DNA of 64,000 nt, from the NCBI RefSeq assembly GCF_014651695.1, contig NZ_BMXJ01000002.1:186001-250000 (forward strand), written 5' to 3'. This document shows, in pieces, positions 44,585-52,904 of the stretch. Below the pieces are notes generated by a model. That model searched no databases. It worked only from the letters and a program-made list of their open reading frames with translations, and had not been told where the DNA came from. A program made the translations under genes and the position numbers. How positions within the stretch are numbered: the stretch's first letter is position 1; each line of letters opens with the position of its first letter. This stretch comes from Nocardiopsis terrae (lineage in GTDB: Bacteria > Actinomycetota > Actinomycetes > Streptosporangiales > Streptosporangiaceae).

Positions 44585-45405
44585 AGTTTGTCCTAGCGAG
44601 AGTGCCGGGCCTGCACGGACGGTTGGCTCACACGACCCGGTCTGGAGGGGGCGCGGCGCTCCCGGGTCCGAACTTCCACAGGAACGACCGCATCTGGAAC
44701 CTAACACCGGACGGCGCTGGAATCCGGGGTTTCCGAACAGTGGGGAGCGAGGTCACAACCCCGGCCATTGCGCCCTTTCCGGCCACCAGGCACCCCGAGA
44801 GACCCCAAGGTCGAATGTCCACCTCGTGGCGGGGAGTCCGCCTTGGCCGACGGACCGTAGTCAGACAAGCACACTCCCGTACCCCGGACGGTCGACTTTA
44901 CGACATTGTGAGAGGCCGTTTTCGGCCGCTTTCGGCCGCGCCGATCCCTGTCCGGCGCCGCTCACGCCATCTACGGTGGAGAACAGGGCACCACCCAAGC
45001 GCGGTCGCACGAATCTCCTGGCACGAGGCGCGGCCACCACGGGGCCCTGGCGGCGCCCCGGGGCACACGACCACCGCCGACGTCTCGCTCTTCGACGTCG
45101 GACCGGCCGTACCCCCACAGGACGCCCCCACAACCGTCACCGGCCCACAACCGTCCACGTGGGCCGGTGACGTGTTTGCTGTGTTTGCTCGGGGCCTCCG
45201 CTTCGCTTCGGCCCGTGTTCGGGCGCCTGAGGGGAATGTCCGGGTTATAGCGGGCACAGCATCCTCGGCTGCGCCTGGCTCGCCCACCCGTCGCCCTTCG
45301 CCCTCAACGGACGCCTACGGCGCGGTACCCGTCCCTGCTGGCGGCTTGACTCGTCTTGCACCGTGTCTGCTGAAACCCGGACTCCCGCGCCCGAACGAAA
45401 GAACA

Positions 45406-45541
45406 CCCCCTGGGGCGAAGGCGAGCGGGAAGGGGCACCCCCTGGGGCAGAGGGGACTCCCCCTGTGGCTGAGGTGGCTGCACAGGGGCGCCTCCTGGGG
45501 CGTGGGGCGCGGAGGTAGGCGCTCGAGGGCACTCCTGTGGC
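45406..45541. repeat. Five degenerate C(C/T)CCTGgGGC repeats
   Basis: Copies start at 45406, 45438, 45459, 45491 and 45532; the first two are identical (CCCCCTGGGGC), the others differ by one or two bases. The central T positions (45411, 45443, 45464, 45496, 45536) are 32, 21, 32 and 40 bp apart, close to whole helical turns. No known element was recognised. Confidence 0.45.
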
Positions 45542-45616
45542 CGAGGTTGACCACTGGCCAGGGGCGGGGACTGAGTCCCGAGCCCTCTACCGGGCGAATT
45601 CGGGCTCCTCTTTCGC

Positions 45617-45676
45617 CGTGATCTTGCTACCAGGGGCGATTTCGGCGCCGAAGTTGCCCCTGGTAGCAAGATCACG
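45617..45676. repeat. 60-nt near-perfect palindrome upstream of hisS
   Basis: Arms of 21 bp (45617-45637 and 45656-45676) are perfect. The centre holds a second perfect palindrome TTCGGCGCCGAA (45641-45652). Between them GAT and GTT pair as G-U, A-U and U-G in RNA, so a transcript could fold into one continuous 30-bp hairpin without a free loop beyond the turn. It ends 180 bp before the hisS start. No T-run follows. Confidence 0.75.
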
Positions 45677-45856
45677 CCGGGTGGGCCCCATCGCACGAGT
45701 GGGAGCTGTGGACGGGAGCGTCCCGGCGGCTGGGTGCGTAGGATGGGCGGGCACCCTCCCCGGACAGCTCCCGCCGCGGTGCGACGCGTGCGCGCGCGAA
45801 CGGGTCGAGGGCCGATTTCCCGAACAGGCCGAACACTCCGGAGCCGAGAACCCCAC

Positions 45857-47176
45857 ATGTCCGATCAGCGCGTCATCCGCCCCACTCCCATCAGCGGTTT
45901 CCCCGAGTGGACCCCCCAGGTCCGGGCCGTGGAGCAGCGTTGGCTGGACCATATCCGCAGCGGGTTCGAGTCCTTCGGCTTCGCCTCCGTGGAGACACCC
46001 TCCGTGGAGAACCTGGACGTGCTGATGGCCAAGGGCGAGACCTCCCAGGAGGTCTACACCCTGCACCGGCTCCAGGCCGACGACTCCGATGACTCCGACG
46101 CCAAGCTCGGTCTGCACTTCGACCTGACCGTGCCCTTCGCCCGGTACGTCGCGCAGCACTTCAACGAGCTGACCTTCCCGTTCAAGCGCTACCAGATGCA
46201 GCGCGTCTGGCGCGGTGAGCGCCCCCAGGAGGGCCGTTTCCGCGAGTTCACCCAGTGCGACATCGACGTCATCAACGTGGACTCGGTGCCCCTGCACTTC
46301 GACGCCGAACTCCCCCGTATCGTGCACCGCGTGCTCAGCGGGCTCGACATCCCCGCCTGGACCCTCAACGTCAACAACCGCAAGGTGCTCCAGGGCTTCT
46401 ACGAGGGCCTGGGCATCAAGGACCCGATCGCGGTCATCCGCGCCGTGGACAAGCTCCACAAGATCGGGGACGACGGCGTGCGCGCGATCCTGGAGGGTGA
46501 GGGGCTGACCGCCGAGCAGATCGACCCCTGTCTGGCCCTGGCCCGGGTGAAGGGCACCGGCGTCGAGGTGGTCGAGAGCGTCCGGGCGCTCGGGGTCGCC
46601 TCGGAGCTGCTGGAGGAGGGCCTGGAGGAGCTCGCCTTCGTCCTGAACGACCTCGCCGACCTGCCCGAGGACAGCGTGGTCGCGGACCTGTCCATCGCGC
46701 GCGGCCTGGACTACTACACCGGGACCGTCTACGAGGCCTCCTTCGACGACGATCCCGGCTACGGCAGCATCTGCGCGGGCGGCCGGTACGAGAACCTCGC
46801 CGGACAGTTCATCCGCAGGCGGCTGCCGGGCGTGGGCATCTCCATCGGCCTCACCCGTATCTTCGCCAAGCTGGTGGCCGAGGGCAGGATCGAGGGGGGC
46901 CGGGTCTGCCCCACCGACGTGATGGTGGTGGTCCCGAGCGCCGACCAGCGCGCCGAGGCGCTGCGCACCGGCGAACTGCTGCGCGAGCGCGGCTTCAACA
47001 CCGAGGTGTTCCACTCCACCGCCAAGGTCGGCAAGCAGATCCAGTACGCCTCGAAGAAGGGCATCCCCTTCGTGTGGTTCCCGCCCTTCGAACAGGGCGG
47101 GGAGCACGAGGTCAAGGACATGGCCAGGGGTGAGCAGGGCACGGCCGACCCGGCCGCGTGGACCCCCGGGGGTTAG
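45857..47176 (+). CDS. hisS: Histidyl-tRNA synthetase, divergent (eukaryote/archaeal-like) type
   Basis: 439 residues, class II synthetase. LHFDLTVPFARYVAQHFNELTFPFKRYQ replaces the usual bacterial LRPEGTA block and resembles the eukaryotic LRYDLTVPFARY. Motif 2 is QRVWRGERPQEGRFREFTQCDIDVI. The HisA signature is SIARGLDYYTGTVYEASF and motif 3 GVGISIGLTRIFAKL; the anticodon-binding domain ends the protein. ATG at 45857; the nearest GGAG is 13 nt away, so initiation may be weak. Actinobacteria usually carry a canonical HisRS starting near KGTYDL elsewhere, so this may be a second copy. Confidence 0.88.
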   Translation: MSDQRVIRPTPISGFPEWTPQVRAVEQRWLDHIRSGFESFGFASVETPSVENLDVLMAKGETSQEVYTLHRLQADDSDDSDAKLGLHFDLTVPFARYVAQHFNELTFPFKRYQMQRVWRGERPQEGRFREFTQCDIDVINVDSVPLHFDAELPRIVHRVLSGLDIPAWTLNVNNRKVLQGFYEGLGIKDPIAVIRAVDKLHKIGDDGVRAILEGEGLTAEQIDPCLALARVKGTGVEVVESVRALGVASELLEEGLEELAFVLNDLADLPEDSVVADLSIARGLDYYTGTVYEASFDDDPGYGSICAGGRYENLAGQFIRRRLPGVGISIGLTRIFAKLVAEGRIEGGRVCPTDVMVVVPSADQRAEALRTGELLRERGFNTEVFHSTAKVGKQIQYASKKGIPFVWFPPFEQGGEHEVKDMARGEQGTADPAAWTPGG

Positions 47177-47353
47177 CCCCGCGACCCCACTTAGCAGTTA
47201 TCGGCCCGGCACGGGTGGTTTTCGACCTCCCGTGCCGGAACCGGCCATTCCCGAGACAGTTCCGGGAACCGGGTGCCAGACTGGGACAGGCTGTACTCCG
47301 TGCCGTACCGCGCGTACGACGCGGGCCGATTCGGTGTCCTAGTAATCGAGGCC

Positions 47354-49804
47354 ATGTCTCCTCCCCGCCACAACCTGCCCCTGTCCGCCGGCGAGTTCAT
47401 CAGATTCGTCGGACGTGAACGCGACATCGTCGACCTGAGCCGCCTGCTGGGCACGGCCAGGATGATCACGCTGACCGGTACCGGCGGGATCGGCAAGACC
47501 AGGCTGGCGCTCCACCTCGCCGAGCGCGTACTGCGCCGTTTCCCCGACGGTGTGCGGTTCATCGACCTGAGCGAGGCCTCCACCCGCGAACAGGCGCTGC
47601 GCACGGTCGCGACGGGGCTGCACGCCGTCACCGGCGACGACCGGACCCTGATGGACGGCATCATCACGGCGTTGCGCACCCAGCACCTCCTCCTGCTGCT
47701 GGACACCTGCGAGCACGCCGTGGGACCGGTGGCCGAACTCTGCCAGGCGGTCCTGCGCGACTGCCCCCGGGTGCGGATCCTGGTGACCAGCCGCCAGCCC
47801 CTGCACATGCCCGAGGAGAACATCTGGCGGGTCCCCCCGCTCTCCCTGCCCGCGCGCCCCACCCCCACCGACCCCTACGCGCCGGTGCCGGCCCCCATCC
47901 CCCGGCGCGACGCCCAGCGCTACGAGTCCGTGCGCCTGTTCCTCACCCGCGCGCACGCGGCCCGCTCCGGGTTCGAGATGACCCGGGAGAACTCGGGTTA
48001 CGTGGCGGAGATCTGCCGAATGCTCGACGGCATGCCGCTCGCCATCGAACTGGCCGCCGCCCGGGTCCGGGTGCTGTCGGTCCAACAGATCCTGCGCCGC
48101 CTCGACGACCGTTTCCAGCTCCTGACCAGTGACGGGACCGGCAACCTGCCCGCCCGCCAGCGCACCCTGCGCGCCGTGCTGGAGTGGAGCCACGGCATGC
48201 TCACCGACGCCGAGCGCCTGCTCCTGCACCGCCTGTCGGTGTTCTCCACCTGGTACCTGGAGGCCGCGGAGGACGTGTGCTCGGGCGCGGGGGTCGACGC
48301 CGCCGACATCCTGCCCCTGCACTTCTCGCTGCTGGACAAGTCGCTGGTGGTGATGGACTCCGAGATCAACGGCACCGCCCACTACCGGCTGACCGAGACG
48401 GTACGCGTCTACGCCGCCGAGCGCCTGGGCGCCGACGGTGACGAGCGCTGGGAGCGCTATCTGCGGTTCTGCGTCGCCCGTCTGGAGGAGGAGGCCAAGG
48501 AGGGCGCCTGTCCGCAGACCTGGGAGGAGCGCCTGGGGCGGCTGCGGATGCACGACCACCACCGGGACAACCACGCCCGGGTGGTGGCGTGGGCCCTGTC
48601 CAGGGGCCGGGTGGACGAGGCCCTGCGGATCTGCGTGGCCCTGCGCCCCTACTGGCTGGTGCGGGACCTGTCCGCCGAGGGCAGTCGGCTCCTGGAGCAG
48701 GTGCTGGCCTGTGAACCCGACGAGCAGTCGCCCCCGTTGCGGGCCCGCGCCCTGGCCCTGCACGCGGAGCTGCGTCTGGGTACGGACTCCGCGCCACGGG
48801 TCGACACCCTGGCCGCGTGTGCCCTGGAGGCGGCACGGGCCTGCCGTGAACCCGTCGCGGCGGCCTCCGCCCTGGCGACGATGGCGGCCCTCTCCCTGCG
48901 CAGCGGTGCTCTGGAGGAGGGCGGTCGGCAGGCCGAACGCGCCCTGGAGTGGGTCGGCCGGGCCGCGGACCCGATGACCGAGGGCACCACGCGGGACGTG
49001 CTGTCCCAACTGGCCCGGCGTCGGGGCGCCACCGAGGAGGCCGTCGCCCACCTGGAGGAGAGCGCCGGCCTCGCACGGGAGCTGGGCGACCGGTGGGGTG
49101 AGGCGCGCTGCCTGCACGGGCTGGGTTCCATCGCGGCGGAGGCAGGCGACCACGACCGGGCCCGTGCGCTGCTGTCCGAGGCCCTGGAGGTCTTCGGCGA
49201 ACTGCCCTCGGCCCCCTACGCCGCCCAGTGCGCCGCCGACCTGGGCAGGCTCCACCTGGCCGCGCGCGACACCCTGGCCGCCCGCGAACCGCTCGGCCGG
49301 TGCCTGCGGGTGAGTTTCACCTCCGGTCGGCGGATCGCGGTGGCACACGCCCTGGAGGCCCTGGCGGAACTGGCCCTGGCCGAGGAGGAGCCCACCCGTG
49401 CCGCGGCCCTGGCCGGGGTGGCCGCGGACCTGAGGACCGCGCTGGACCGGCCGTCCGCGGAGACCGTCCGGCTGCGTTCGGCGGTGGAGCGGCGGGTGGG
49501 GGCCGGGCGGGCCACCGAGGCGTGGAACGCCTGGCGTTCGCTGCCCCTGGAGCAGGTGCGCGACCGGGCCCTGGCCTTTCCCCGGCCTCCGGAGTCCCGG
49601 GCGAGCGGCCCCGGCTCCCTGACCCCCCGGGAACGCGAGATCGCCACGCTGGCCGGGCAGGGCCTGTCCAACAGGGAGATCGCCGAACTGCTCACGATCA
49701 GCCAGGCCACCGCCGCACGCCATATCGCGAACATCTTCAGAAAACTCTCGATTTCCTCCAGAACGCAGTTGACCGGCTGGGCCGCCCCGCAGGAGTCCGG
49801 CTGA
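47354..49804 (+). CDS. Large STAND-type LuxR-family regulator (first of tandem pair)
   Basis: 816 residues. N-terminal NTPase of the STAND/NB-ARC type: RFVGRERDIVDLSRLLG, TLTGTGGIGKTRLALHLAE (Walker A) and LLLLLDTCEHA (Walker B), with LVTSRQPL as sensor. A helical repeat region (about 430-700, with ARALALHAELRL, ARCLHGLGSIAAEAGDHDRA) looks like TPRs. The C-terminal 65 residues are a LuxR/GerE helix-turn-helix (LTPREREIATLAGQGLSNREIAELL). It should sense a ligand or partner through the NTPase and activate transcription. The ATG at 47354 aligns with the start of the second copy. Confidence 0.87.
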   Translation: MSPPRHNLPLSAGEFIRFVGRERDIVDLSRLLGTARMITLTGTGGIGKTRLALHLAERVLRRFPDGVRFIDLSEASTREQALRTVATGLHAVTGDDRTLMDGIITALRTQHLLLLLDTCEHAVGPVAELCQAVLRDCPRVRILVTSRQPLHMPEENIWRVPPLSLPARPTPTDPYAPVPAPIPRRDAQRYESVRLFLTRAHAARSGFEMTRENSGYVAEICRMLDGMPLAIELAAARVRVLSVQQILRRLDDRFQLLTSDGTGNLPARQRTLRAVLEWSHGMLTDAERLLLHRLSVFSTWYLEAAEDVCSGAGVDAADILPLHFSLLDKSLVVMDSEINGTAHYRLTETVRVYAAERLGADGDERWERYLRFCVARLEEEAKEGACPQTWEERLGRLRMHDHHRDNHARVVAWALSRGRVDEALRICVALRPYWLVRDLSAEGSRLLEQVLACEPDEQSPPLRARALALHAELRLGTDSAPRVDTLAACALEAARACREPVAAASALATMAALSLRSGALEEGGRQAERALEWVGRAADPMTEGTTRDVLSQLARRRGATEEAVAHLEESAGLARELGDRWGEARCLHGLGSIAAEAGDHDRARALLSEALEVFGELPSAPYAAQCAADLGRLHLAARDTLAAREPLGRCLRVSFTSGRRIAVAHALEALAELALAEEEPTRAAALAGVAADLRTALDRPSAETVRLRSAVERRVGAGRATEAWNAWRSLPLEQVRDRALAFPRPPESRASGPGSLTPREREIATLAGQGLSNREIAELLTISQATAARHIANIFRKLSISSRTQLTGWAAPQESG

Positions 49805-49959
49805 ACGGACGCGTTCACCCGGAAGCACTTGCACAGTGCGCGTGCACCCGCTAAACCAGAAAGCCCAAGCCCCAGTGCCCACCTCATGACGTCCGTCTCC
49901 GCCGCCCCCTCGTCCCGCCCCGGTGGGACCACCCCCGACAGCCCCTACTTGTGAAGGCC

Positions 49960-52494
49960 ATGGCACCTTTGACCGCGCCCGCGCGGCACAATCTCCCCCG
50001 GCCGGGTACCAGCTTCGTGGGCCGGGAGCGAGATCTGAGCGATCTGCTCCGCCTGCTCGGCTCCAGCCGGTCCGTAACCCTGTGCGGTGCCGACGGAATC
50101 GGTAAGACGCGGCTGGCTCTGCGCGTGGCCGAGCAGTCCACCGTGTCCTTCCCGGACGGTGTGTGGATGGCCGACCTGACCGACGTGCGCACGACCCTGG
50201 AGGTCCACGCGCGGATCGCCCACGCCGTGGGCGTGGTCGAGGAGCCCGGGCTCCCCCTCGCGGACACGGTGACCGAGGCGCTGCGCGACCGCCGGCTGCT
50301 GCTCGTGCTGGACTCCTGCGAGCACATCGCGGACGAGGTGGCCGAGGTCGGTGAGGCCCTGCTCGCGGAGTGCCCTGCGGTGTCGGTCCTGTTGACCAGC
50401 GAGCTGCCGGTGCGCCTCGCCGGCGGAACGGTGTGGCGGGTGCCCCCGATGGCGCTGCCGGTGGCCGCGCGCAACGCTCCGCCGCCCGATCCGGCCGACG
50501 CCGAGTCGGTGCGCCTGTTCCTGGACCGGGCCCGCGCCCGGGACCCCCGGTTCACCTCCTCGGAGACGGAACTGGAGACCGTGGCGACCCTGTGCGACCT
50601 GGCCGGCGGCGTCCCGCTGGGGATCGAGGTGCTGGGCGCGCGGGCCCCGGACGAGGGCATCGGGGCGCTCACCGAGGGGCTGCGCTCCCACCTGGCCTCC
50701 CCCGCGCTCCAGCCCGGGCCGGGGCAGGCCGTGTCCCGCAGCCAGGTGTTGCCGCTGGTGCTGGACTTCGTCTACCGGTCCCTGCCCGGCCCCGAACAGG
50801 TGCTGCTGCGCCGCCTCTCGGTGTTCCGGGGCTGGGACCTGGAGTTGGCCGAGCAGGTGTGCGCGGACGAGGACCTGCCGGAGTCGAACGTTCTCGACCT
50901 GCTCACCTGCCTGCTGGACCGGGCGCTGATCACGGTGACCGGTGAGTTCGAGGGCCGGGTGCGCTACCGGCTCCCCGAGGCGGTGCGCCAGTTCGCGCAG
51001 GAGCGCCTGATCTCCGCGGGCGAGGGCGAGGCCTTCCAGGACCGGCTGCTGGTGCGCATGCTGCACCTGGTGGAGGACCTGGGGCAGAAGCTGGAGTCGA
51101 GCCGGTCGATGCCGTGGTCCGAACGCGACTCCGGTCGTCAGCGGGTCATCGCCGAGTACGACACGCTCAGGTCGCTACTGCGCTGGTCCCACCAGCGCGG
51201 GGCGGCCGAACCCGGGCTCCGGTTGTGCGTGAGCCTGGTGGCGCACTGGGTGAGCCACAACAGTTACTCCGAGGGCGCCCACTGGATGGACCGGCTGCTG
51301 GCCCTGGAGGAGACCGCCAAGGCGCCCTCCCGGGCGAGGGCGCTCGTCGCCCGGGCCCAGTTGGCACGTGTCCGGCGGGACCACGCCCTGGCGCGCTCCA
51401 CGGGTGAGGAAGGGCTCCGGCTGTGCCGGGAGGCCGGCGACGACGTGTTCGTCCGCACCTGTCTGAACCTGTTGGCGCTGGTGGAGGTGCGCGACCGCAG
51501 GCCGGACCTGGCCTCGGTCCGGGTCGAGGAGGCCCTTCGGCTGTGCCGGGAGGCCGGTGACCTGTGGGGGGAGGCCATCGCCCTGGGGACCAGGGCCTCG
51601 CTGGTGGCCCAGCAGGGCGACTACCCCGCCGCCGACCACCACTACAACGCCGCGCTGACCCTGCTGCGGGGGATCGACCACCGCTGGGGGGTGGGGGTGG
51701 TCCTGATCGGGCAGGCCCGCGCCGCGGAGGCCAACGGCGACCTGATGACCGCCGACCGCTGTTACCGGGAGGCGCTGGACACCCAGCGGCTGATCAGCGC
51801 GACCTCGGAGGAGGCGCGCTGCCTGGCCGGGATCGGCCGGGTCGCGCACGCCCAGGGCTCCGTCGGTCAGGCCTACGACTACCTGAGCGAGGGCCTGCTG
51901 CTCAGCCACGGGAGCGGACAGCGCGCCGAAGCGGCCCGGACCCTGGTCTCGCTGGCCCGGGCGGCGTTCGGTTCGGGGCTGCGCGAGCCCGCCTGCCGCC
52001 TGGCCGGGGCGGCCATGGCGGCGCGGGCCCAGGTCGGCCTGCCCGTACACGGGGCCCCGTGGCCCTTCCTGGACGTGGAGCGGGTCCGCCGGCGGCGTCG
52101 GCACCTGGTGGGTTGGTGGGAGCAGGGTTACGTCCTCGGTCTGTCCGAAGCGGTCCGGGAGGCGGAGCGGTTGGCCGAGGAGGGCCGTCGTCCCTCCTCA
52201 CCGCCGAGCCCCCGGCCCGGTTCGCGTCGGGGGCGCGGGGCCAAGGGCGGGGACCGTGGCGGGCGGACCGCCAGGCCCTGTCCCGAGTCGACGGATCCCC
52301 GACAGATCCTCACCCGCCGGGAGCTGGAGATCGCCCAACTGGTGAGCACGGGCAGGAGCAACCCCGAGATCGCCCGGGACCTGTTCATCACACCGTCCAC
52401 GGCCGCCAGGCACGTCGCCAACATCAACCGGAAGATGGGATTCCACTCGCGGACACAGATCACCGCGTGGATCGAGCGGCACCGGACGGCCTGA
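49960..52494 (+). CDS. Large STAND-type LuxR-family regulator (second of tandem pair)
   Basis: 844 residues, same layout as the gene before it: TSFVGRERDLSDLLRLLG, LCGADGIGKTRLALRVAE (Walker A) and LLLVLDSCEHI (Walker B), helical TPR-like repeats from about 410 to 680, a basic linker (SRRGRGAKGGDRGGR), and a LuxR HTH (LTRRELEIAQLVSTGRSNPEIA). It begins 155 bp after the first. The shared N-terminus (PRHNLP / PARHNLP) and order point to duplication followed by strong divergence. An in-frame GTG at 49951 is an alternative start. The two may control different targets; none is obvious from the sequence. Confidence 0.86.
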   Translation: MAPLTAPARHNLPRPGTSFVGRERDLSDLLRLLGSSRSVTLCGADGIGKTRLALRVAEQSTVSFPDGVWMADLTDVRTTLEVHARIAHAVGVVEEPGLPLADTVTEALRDRRLLLVLDSCEHIADEVAEVGEALLAECPAVSVLLTSELPVRLAGGTVWRVPPMALPVAARNAPPPDPADAESVRLFLDRARARDPRFTSSETELETVATLCDLAGGVPLGIEVLGARAPDEGIGALTEGLRSHLASPALQPGPGQAVSRSQVLPLVLDFVYRSLPGPEQVLLRRLSVFRGWDLELAEQVCADEDLPESNVLDLLTCLLDRALITVTGEFEGRVRYRLPEAVRQFAQERLISAGEGEAFQDRLLVRMLHLVEDLGQKLESSRSMPWSERDSGRQRVIAEYDTLRSLLRWSHQRGAAEPGLRLCVSLVAHWVSHNSYSEGAHWMDRLLALEETAKAPSRARALVARAQLARVRRDHALARSTGEEGLRLCREAGDDVFVRTCLNLLALVEVRDRRPDLASVRVEEALRLCREAGDLWGEAIALGTRASLVAQQGDYPAADHHYNAALTLLRGIDHRWGVGVVLIGQARAAEANGDLMTADRCYREALDTQRLISATSEEARCLAGIGRVAHAQGSVGQAYDYLSEGLLLSHGSGQRAEAARTLVSLARAAFGSGLREPACRLAGAAMAARAQVGLPVHGAPWPFLDVERVRRRRRHLVGWWEQGYVLGLSEAVREAERLAEEGRRPSSPPSPRPGSRRGRGAKGGDRGGRTARPCPESTDPRQILTRRELEIAQLVSTGRSNPEIARDLFITPSTAARHVANINRKMGFHSRTQITAWIERHRTA

Positions 52495-52570
52495 CCCCCG
52501 CCGCAACGCCGCACCCGAACGTGCGCTCCGGCCGCGCGAGGGTTGTGTAGTTCCCCCTGCCATGAATCTA

Positions 52571-52606
52571 CATATGCATCTGCATGGCAAGATGCATGTG
52601 CATATG
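52571..52606. promoter_or_regulatory. AT-rich TGCAT palindrome, probable operator
   Basis: CATATGCA (52571-52578) and TGCATATG (52599-52606) are perfect inverted arms. TGCAT occurs four times in the 36 bp, at 52575, 52581, 52593 and 52599. Just downstream, TAGGCT (52630-52635 region) resembles a -10 element. The A/T richness and symmetry stand out in this GC-rich DNA and suggest a regulated promoter for the downstream gene. A 48-codon frame from ATG 52562 passes through the palindrome but is explained by the repeats. Confidence 0.6.
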
Positions 52607-52827
52607 GCTGTGAACACGCTAGGCTTCAAGCCATGGGACATCAGGCTCTCGGCACTGCGCGAACAGGGCCCTGCCGGTCCCAGAAACGGCCGTCGGATCC
52701 CGGGCTGAGCACCGGGGCCCCGTCGCGCCGTCGGTTCCGGAGGCGGCTCCGGAGCCGGTGGGCAACCGTGTCGGCGCGAGGGAGAACCTGGGGAGGTCCC
52801 TCGCGGCGAACGCCCGGCACGGCGCTT

Positions 52828-52864
52828 CCGGGCTCGTCACGTGGAGGGGGCGTGACGAGCCCGG
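52828..52864 (+). other. 14-bp hairpin in the leader of the AMP-ligase-like gene
   Basis: 52828-52841 pairs perfectly with 52851-52864 around the loop TGGAGGGGG, 40 bp before the start codon at 52905. It may end transcripts from the LuxR genes or act as an attenuator. The remaining DNA of 52607-52827 has no credible gene. Confidence 0.5.
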
Positions 52865-52904
52865 GTAGCGGTCCCGCCAGAACGCTGGTCGGAGGGGAGA
52901 ACGC

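Larger units (their letters stand above)
44585..45856. other. 1.27-kb region without a convincing gene
   Basis: Open frames exist on both strands (for example plus 44602-45621) but use rare codons such as AGA, CTA and CAA, lack ribosome sites and give low-complexity products. The left half contains the upstream region of the CvnD-like gene. The right half holds phased CCTG repeats (45406-45541) and the 60-nt palindrome (45617-45676). It could be a decayed gene or a regulatory/structural locus. Confidence 0.55.

Noticed and set aside
44602-45621. A 339-codon plus-strand open frame upstream of hisS
   Set aside because: Codon use is unlike the neighbouring genes (AGA, CTA, CAA, low GC at third positions), no ribosome site, no recognisable domain; treated as non-coding.
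52562-52708. A 48-codon frame starting ATG-AAT-CTA with a His/Met-rich beginning
   Set aside because: The His/Met codons arise from the TGCAT palindrome; CAT codons are atypical here and there is no ribosome site.
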